Shown here: one piece after another, positions 31,890-35,071 of the stretch
How the letters are laid out: each line of letters starts with the position of its first letter
How positions within the stretch are numbered: the first letter of the stretch is position 1
Origin: an uncultured Bacteroidia bacterium
GTDB taxonomy: Bacteria; Bacteroidota; Bacteroidia; Bacteroidales; UBA932
Direction of reading: 5' to 3'
Length of the DNA: 35,071 nt
Assembly (NCBI GenBank): GCA_902789435.1
Contig: CADAOA010000009.1
Span: 1-35,071, forward strand
Program-made: the position numbers and the translations under genes
Notes under the pieces: model-generated
Told to the model about the DNA's origin: nothing
Database searches by the model: none
What the model saw: the letters and a program-made list of their open reading frames with translations, nothing else

Positions 31890-33289
31890 CGGCGGCGCTT
31901 GAACGGATTTCTGGTAAGCAGATAGTTGACTCCAAGCACTACGTGAGCGTTAGCTTCATGGATAGGCAGGAACTGCCTGTTCATGTTGAAGTAATAGCTG
32001 TCCGTACCCAGATATGCGCTGAACTTCTTGGCATAGACGTTGACCATGCCGCCAACTTCCCATCCGAAACTTGTATAGGCACCGGTAAGAGAAAGGCTCA
32101 GCCATTTTAACGGGCTGGTGTTCAGGGACATCCTGACCTCGTTGTAACGGTTTATGTGGCTGTTTCTGGTGGAGCCAAGGATACCTATTGACATCTTTTT
32201 GTAGAAAGGCAACTTGAATTCCACTCCCAAGTTAGCGTTGATGCTGAGGCTCTGGGTGGTGAAGTTCTTCTTTTCAGGTATAAATTCGTAGACGCTCTTG
32301 AACTTGTTTATGACATTGTTGACAACGTTGAAAATACTGCCTGTCTCGGAATCTATGTCTTCTACCTGGATAATGTAGGTTTCTCCGAGATTTATAGCGT
32401 TCACCTTGTTCCTCCAGACAATGAAACCGAGGTCGATCACAGATGCCGATACATTTATGTAATCGTTGATTTCGTATTTGACTCCCAAGTCAATAGCTCC
32501 GCCAACGCCACCAAGGCCCAATGGACTCCACTTAATACCGTCCATATCTAAGGCATCGTAATCATCGCTGAGAACTCCCTTCTTGGTTTTGTTTCGGATT
32601 CCTCCACCTGCTCCGGTAATGCTGCCGTAAGACTGGACCTTCCAGCTGAGGCCATCAAGCTCGGCAATCATATGGTGGACCTTCATATTGATCTTGTTGT
32701 TTCCCAAGATGAACTTTGCCCTGGCTCCCAGGGTCAGCTTGTCAAACTTTACAGCGCCGCCACTGGTAAATTCCAGGAAAGTTCTGGTGTATCCATATAC
32801 ATGTGACAGGTCGTATACAAAGCTATCTCCGCCTCCTTTCATGAAATCGAACAGGCCGAATGGAATCTTTGCGGCAGTGTTGTTGCGCAAACTGATGTCA
32901 AAAGTCTGGAAAACATCCCTGTCCCTGACTTTTGTCCAATAGCCGACAGATGCCAGGTTGTAGTTCACATTAACTCCTATCTTATTGTTTTTATGTAGTT
33001 TACTCAGGAATTCCTCCCTGCCTACGGATGGGTGCATGAAAGTAGCCAGCTTTCCGTCGTGTGGATAGAAAAATGTAGAAAGACCCACATTGCTGTTGGT
33101 TCCAGCATTGACATTGCTGAGCACTCCGCCAATAAAATTCTTCTTGGTGGTGAAGGCCGGATTAAGGCGGTATGAATAGGAGTAGTTATCTATGAAATAG
33201 CCACTCTGGAGATCCTGGGCCGGACACTCGGAATAAACGGCGGTCAGGAATGCAAAAGATGCCAATATGATTCTTATAGAGTTTTTCAT
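31886..33289 (-). CDS. DUF5723-family outer-membrane protein
   Basis: A 467-residue exported protein (signal peptide ending in SECPAQ) matching the DUF5723 family of Bacteroidota. Early landmarks are NYSYSYRLNPAF, FIGGVLSNVNAGTNSNVGLS, FLSKLHKNNKIGVNVNYNLA and FFDFMKGG-like GLFDFMKGGG. The second half is a barrel-like set of strands ending before NPFKRRR. The family resembles PorP/FadL-type outer-membrane proteins, but its role is unknown. The start codon lies in ATCGCGAT followed by G, the same context as xth. It is 11 bases downstream of the lipoprotein gene at 33301, so the two are one operon. Confidence 0.82.
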   Translation of the reverse strand: MKNSIRIILASFAFLTAVYSECPAQDLQSGYFIDNYSYSYRLNPAFTTKKNFIGGVLSNVNAGTNSNVGLSTFFYPHDGKLATFMHPSVGREEFLSKLHKNNKIGVNVNYNLASVGYWTKVRDRDVFQTFDISLRNNTAAKIPFGLFDFMKGGGDSFVYDLSHVYGYTRTFLEFTSGGAVKFDKLTLGARAKFILGNNKINMKVHHMIAELDGLSWKVQSYGSITGAGGGIRNKTKKGVLSDDYDALDMDGIKWSPLGLGGVGGAIDLGVKYEINDYINVSASVIDLGFIVWRNKVNAINLGETYIIQVEDIDSETGSIFNVVNNVINKFKSVYEFIPEKKNFTTQSLSINANLGVEFKLPFYKKMSIGILGSTRNSHINRYNEVRMSLNTSPLKWLSLSLTGAYTSFGWEVGGMVNVYAKKFSAYLGTDSYYFNMNRQFLPIHEANAHVVLGVNYLLTRNPFKRRR

Positions 33290-33300
33290 CGCGATCCGTT

Positions 33301-33987
33301 TTATTCTTCTTGGTGTTTTTTCTTGATCTTGAAATTGATTCCTTGCGGAAGTTGGATCTTGACATCCTTCAGGCCAAGGCCCAGATGCTTGTCAATGAAC
33401 ATGGATTGCGTTGGCATAGACTTGGCTTTCAGGATAATGTTGAAGCCGTCAAATCCGATTCCGGACATGGTTTGCTCTGGTGTTATGGTGAGGATGCCGT
33501 ATGCAATTCCGTCTCCATACTCTTCTGATGCCGCCGGAAGATCTACCTTGTCCAGGATGGCGGTCACGTTTGGAATCGGATTGCCAAGCGAGTCTATTAC
33601 GTGGCTGCTCATTTCAAAGTCAAAAGGGAGAGAGTTGTGGAAGGTTATATAGAACTTGATTACCGGAATGCCGAAGTAACCCAGGTCTATCAGTTCCAGG
33701 CCGTGGAGTTCATAATGCCCGAGTTCAAAGTCTTTCAGGACCTTTCCCTGCGGGTCGTAGATGAAGTCGTCGTTTTCGTCTTTCTGGAAATACTCCCTGG
33801 CTTCCTGGGTAAGGAGGCTGTTGATTCTTATAGTAGTGAAACTGCCAATAGGGACGGCTACCTGAGACCCGGCATTAATCTTATAATCCATGTTCTTGTC
33901 TCTGAGGTCGTAATCCTTGTCAACGGAACACGATGCCACCAGACAGAGCAGTATCGGGACAATTACCGGAAACAAAAATCTTTTCAT
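33301..33987 (-). CDS. Lipoprotein of unknown function, co-transcribed with the DUF5723 gene
   Basis: A 228-residue predicted lipoprotein: MKRFLFPVIVPILLCLVASC, lipobox Cys20, followed by SVDKDYDLRDKNMDYKINAG. The mature part is strand-rich and looks like an all-beta domain (VAVPIGSFTTIRIN, ELHGLELIDLGYFGIPVIKF, YGILTITPEQTMSGIGFDGF). The family is not named with certainty, but proteins beginning CS.DKDYDL next to DUF5723 barrels are a familiar pair in Bacteroidota. It may act as a surface partner of the barrel, which is inferred from context. A TATTTTTG box lies 34 bases upstream on the coding strand. Confidence 0.75.
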   Translation of the reverse strand: MKRFLFPVIVPILLCLVASCSVDKDYDLRDKNMDYKINAGSQVAVPIGSFTTIRINSLLTQEAREYFQKDENDDFIYDPQGKVLKDFELGHYELHGLELIDLGYFGIPVIKFYITFHNSLPFDFEMSSHVIDSLGNPIPNVTAILDKVDLPAASEEYGDGIAYGILTITPEQTMSGIGFDGFNIILKAKSMPTQSMFIDKHLGLGLKDVKIQLPQGINFKIKKKHQEE

Positions 33988-34020
33988 ACAATACTGTTTG
34001 TGAAGATTAGTTTATTGTTC

Positions 34021-34028
34021 CAAAAATA
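34021..34028 (-). promoter_or_regulatory. Bacteroidota -7 box of the lipoprotein-DUF5723 operon
   Basis: On the minus strand TATTTTTG (34028-34021) fits TAnnTTTG and lies 34 bases before the ATG at 33987. Confidence 0.5.
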
Positions 34029-34058
34029 GGGAAAAAAGATTTATTATGGAATTTCACC

Positions 34059-34066
34059 TATCTTTG
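34059..34066 (+). promoter_or_regulatory. Bacteroidota -7 box of a truncated rightward gene
   Basis: TATCTTTG fits TAnnTTTG. It lies 26 bases before the ATG at 34093, which begins a signal peptide that is cut off by the sequence join at about 34,145. Confidence 0.55.
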
Positions 34067-34074
34067 TAGGCAAA

Positions 34075-34692
34075 TTAAATACTTAGATTTTTATGAGAAA
34101 GTTGAATTTTGCAGTACTCCTTACTGTTTTGGCTTGTATCCTTTCTTTTATCCACAATCTGATACGCTGTGCAGTCTATGATAAATGCAGCGGCGAGCAC
34201 ACCGCAGATCACAGTCAGGATGTTCCAATTGACATTCTGCAGCAGGCGTATATAGAGCGGGATGACCAGATAGATCAAAAAGAGTCCTGAAAAGCCGAAA
34301 AAGAGCACGGACCGCAGGCAGACATACCCGTTGATATTTCCGTAATTCCATTTCTCGACGTTGTAGTCCCATAGCCTTGTGTCAAAGAACTCATACAGGA
34401 CCATGCCCGTGACATATTCCATAATGCCCGAGACCGCTACGCAAAGGCCGAATACCACAAGCGGGCTGGCCTTGAAGGGGTAGACAAGAAAAGTATAGGC
34501 GGCGCCGCCAAACACATAGATCGGGATCCACGGTCCGAAAGACGAACCTCTTTTGGTCCAGTATCCCAGATCAACCTTGTAGAACAGCTCCTCATAGATG
34601 AAACCAAACACACCGCTGCTCACCATGATCAGGATCAAAAGATCGGCCAGCTGCACTGTGTTCCATCCGGTTTCCTGCTGAATCAGATGCAT
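34075..34692 (-). CDS. Putative ABC-transporter-type membrane protein (PF06541/CmpB-like), 3' end probably lost
   Basis: An open frame of 205 codons. Residues ~15-180 form about five membrane helices with the PF06541 pattern: SGVFGFIYEELFY, WIPIYVFGGAAY, SGIMEYVTGMVLYEFFDTRL, WDYNVEKWNYGNINGYVCLR and FFGFSGLFLIYLVIPLYI. This family is frequent in Clostridia and has no proven function. The ATG at 34692 is preceded by AAAAGGAGGAAT (34709-34698), a perfect Shine-Dalgarno, and by TATAAT (34725-34720). Neither feature is seen in the rest of the window. The last ~25 codons, ending KDTSQNSKEYCKIQLSHKNL, are antisense of the Bacteroidota signal-peptide gene and are not the true C-terminus. Confidence 0.75.
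   Translation of the reverse strand: MHLIQQETGWNTVQLADLLILIMVSSGVFGFIYEELFYKVDLGYWTKRGSSFGPWIPIYVFGGAAYTFLVYPFKASPLVVFGLCVAVSGIMEYVTGMVLYEFFDTRLWDYNVEKWNYGNINGYVCLRSVLFFGFSGLFLIYLVIPLYIRLLQNVNWNILTVICGVLAAAFIIDCTAYQIVDKRKDTSQNSKEYCKIQLSHKNLSI
34093..34149 (+). pseudogene. First ~19 codons of an exported protein, cut by the contig join
   Basis: The ATG is followed by MRKLNFAVLLTVLACILSF, a textbook signal-peptide start with basic n-region and hydrophobic core. The frame then continues as antisense of a membrane-protein gene and stops at 34290, with no protein-like content. The true gene continues in the source genome but is lost here. It could be a lipoprotein or secreted protein; nothing more can be said. 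Confidence 0.55.
34130..34160. other. Probable chimeric join between a Bacteroidota and a Firmicutes sequence
   Basis: Left of this point the sequence has a Bacteroidota promoter and signal peptide on the plus strand. Right of it comes a Firmicutes-type gene on the minus strand, with SD site, TATAAT box and trmD beyond. Both genes are cut at the same place, head-on, with no integrase, repeat or IS between. The exact base cannot be fixed; the signal peptide is intact to about 34,149, and the membrane protein frame looks normal down to about 34,155. Confidence 0.75.
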
Positions 34693-34732
34693 TAGTCATT
34701 CCTCCTTTTCTATAACCCATTATAATAAAAAA

Positions 34733-34759
34733 AGCGTCAGGATACAGTTTCCTGACGCT
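34733..34759. terminator. Intrinsic terminator between trmD and the membrane protein gene
   Basis: AGCGTCAGGA (34733-34742) and TCCTGACGCT (34750-34759) form a perfect 10-base stem with a 7-base loop. On the left is a run of A (T tract for leftward transcripts from trmD), and on the right ATTTTTG. It can act in both directions. Confidence 0.85.
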
Positions 34760-34812
34760 ATTTTTGTGAATTATTCTGTTGTCCGAGTTGTTCTGTGATG
34801 CACAGACGCGCT

Positions 34813-35071
34813 CTATTTCCGGCCGGTCCTCAGGTCCCGCAGGATCCCGGCCTCTTCCTCTGTCAGCGCTCTCCCCTCGATCAGATCCGGCCTTCGCTCC
34901 AGTGTTCTGCGCAGCGACTCCGCAAGACGCCACAACCGGATCTTCTCATGGTTTCCGGACAGCAGGATCTCAGGCACTGCCTCGCCCTCGTAAACGGCAG
35001 GCTGTGTGTACTGCGGATACTCCAAAAGGCCGTTCTCGAAAGACTCCTCCGACGTGCTCTCGCTTCGGATC
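34813..35071 (-). CDS. trmD: tRNA (guanine-N1)-methyltransferase, C-terminal part
   Basis: The last ~85 residues of TrmD, open to the right edge of the window. [20 protein letters not shown], then [17 protein letters not shown] and [12 protein letters not shown] are the standard C-terminal landmarks of the enzyme, which methylates G37 of tRNAs reading codons such as CCN and CUN to prevent frameshifting. The LEYPQYT form and the basic REALTEEE-like tail ([13 protein letters not shown]) resemble clostridial proteins. The sequence is visibly richer in GC than the Bacteroidota part. No rplS is found downstream, where many Firmicutes have it; a terminator follows instead. Confidence 0.9.
   Translation of the reverse strand, partial: IRSESTSEESFENGLLEYPQYTQPAVYEGEAVPEILLSGNHEKIRLWRLAESLRRTLERRPDLIEGRALTEEEAGILRDLRTGRK

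Noticed and set aside
34093..34290. A 65-codon small protein gene at 34093
   Set aside because: Only the first ~19 codons are protein-like; the rest is antisense of the membrane-protein gene across the contig join.
1..35071. CRISPR array, tRNA, rRNA, insertion sequence or prophage
   Set aside because: No regularly spaced repeats, no tRNA-like cloverleaf with CCA-side consensus, no transposase or structural phage genes were found on reading both strands.

Overview
The window reads as a chromosomal contig from an uncultured member of the Bacteroidota, most likely Bacteroidales, from position 1 to about 34,145. The last ~930 bases look like a different, Firmicutes-type genome. Three things support the Bacteroidota call. 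Bacteroidota-type -7 boxes (TAnnTTTG) lie at sensible distances upstream of a dozen genes. Shine-Dalgarno sites are largely absent. The window is rich in lineage-typical families: DUF4421, DUF5723, the GIN-domain adhesin family, S46 dipeptidyl-peptidase, class 2 PyrD, ORF6N and many lipoproteins with an (A/S)(S/A)C lipobox. No phage, IS element, CRISPR array, rRNA or tRNA gene was seen.

Layout. 1-5098 (+): end of a family-2 glycosyltransferase, dihydroorotase pyrC, an EamA-type permease and two tandem paralogous exported proteins, the first three junctions being tightly coupled. 5095-6169: a TfoX-N protein (-) and an ORF6N DNA-binding protein (+), ending at a bidirectional terminator. 6281-10380 (-): the chaperone htpG, then an operon of ECF sigma factor, putative anti-sigma factor and secreted GIN-domain protein. 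10482-13256 (+): pruA and an M19 dipeptidase. 13258-17595 (-): serine hydrolase, cinA, pyrD and an XRE-type regulator. 17596-18129 is AT-rich and apparently non-coding. 18130-20560 (+): queA and a PlsC-type acyltransferase. 20557-22097 (-): a lipoprotein and exonuclease III. 22166-23684 (+): a trp leader and trpB2. 23723-27931 (+): an OMPLA-type phospholipase, two small exported proteins and an S46 peptidase of the DPP11 type. 27936-33987: a block of outer-membrane proteins (a beta-barrel, two DUF4421 paralogs, a DUF5723 protein and a lipoprotein).

The most interesting element is the leader of trpB2 (22166-22319). It has a promoter, an 18-codon leader peptide with two adjacent Trp codons, a region at the leader stop codon that can pair with the terminator stem, and a strong terminator just before trpB2. 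This is the full architecture of ribosome-mediated trp attenuation, here in front of a stand-alone trpB2 gene.

At the right end, a Bacteroidota promoter and signal-peptide start (34059-34147) run directly into the antisense of a Firmicutes-like membrane protein with a perfect AGGAGG site. This is followed by a terminator and the 3' end of trmD. The join is most simply an assembly chimera, so the last kilobase should not be interpreted with the rest.
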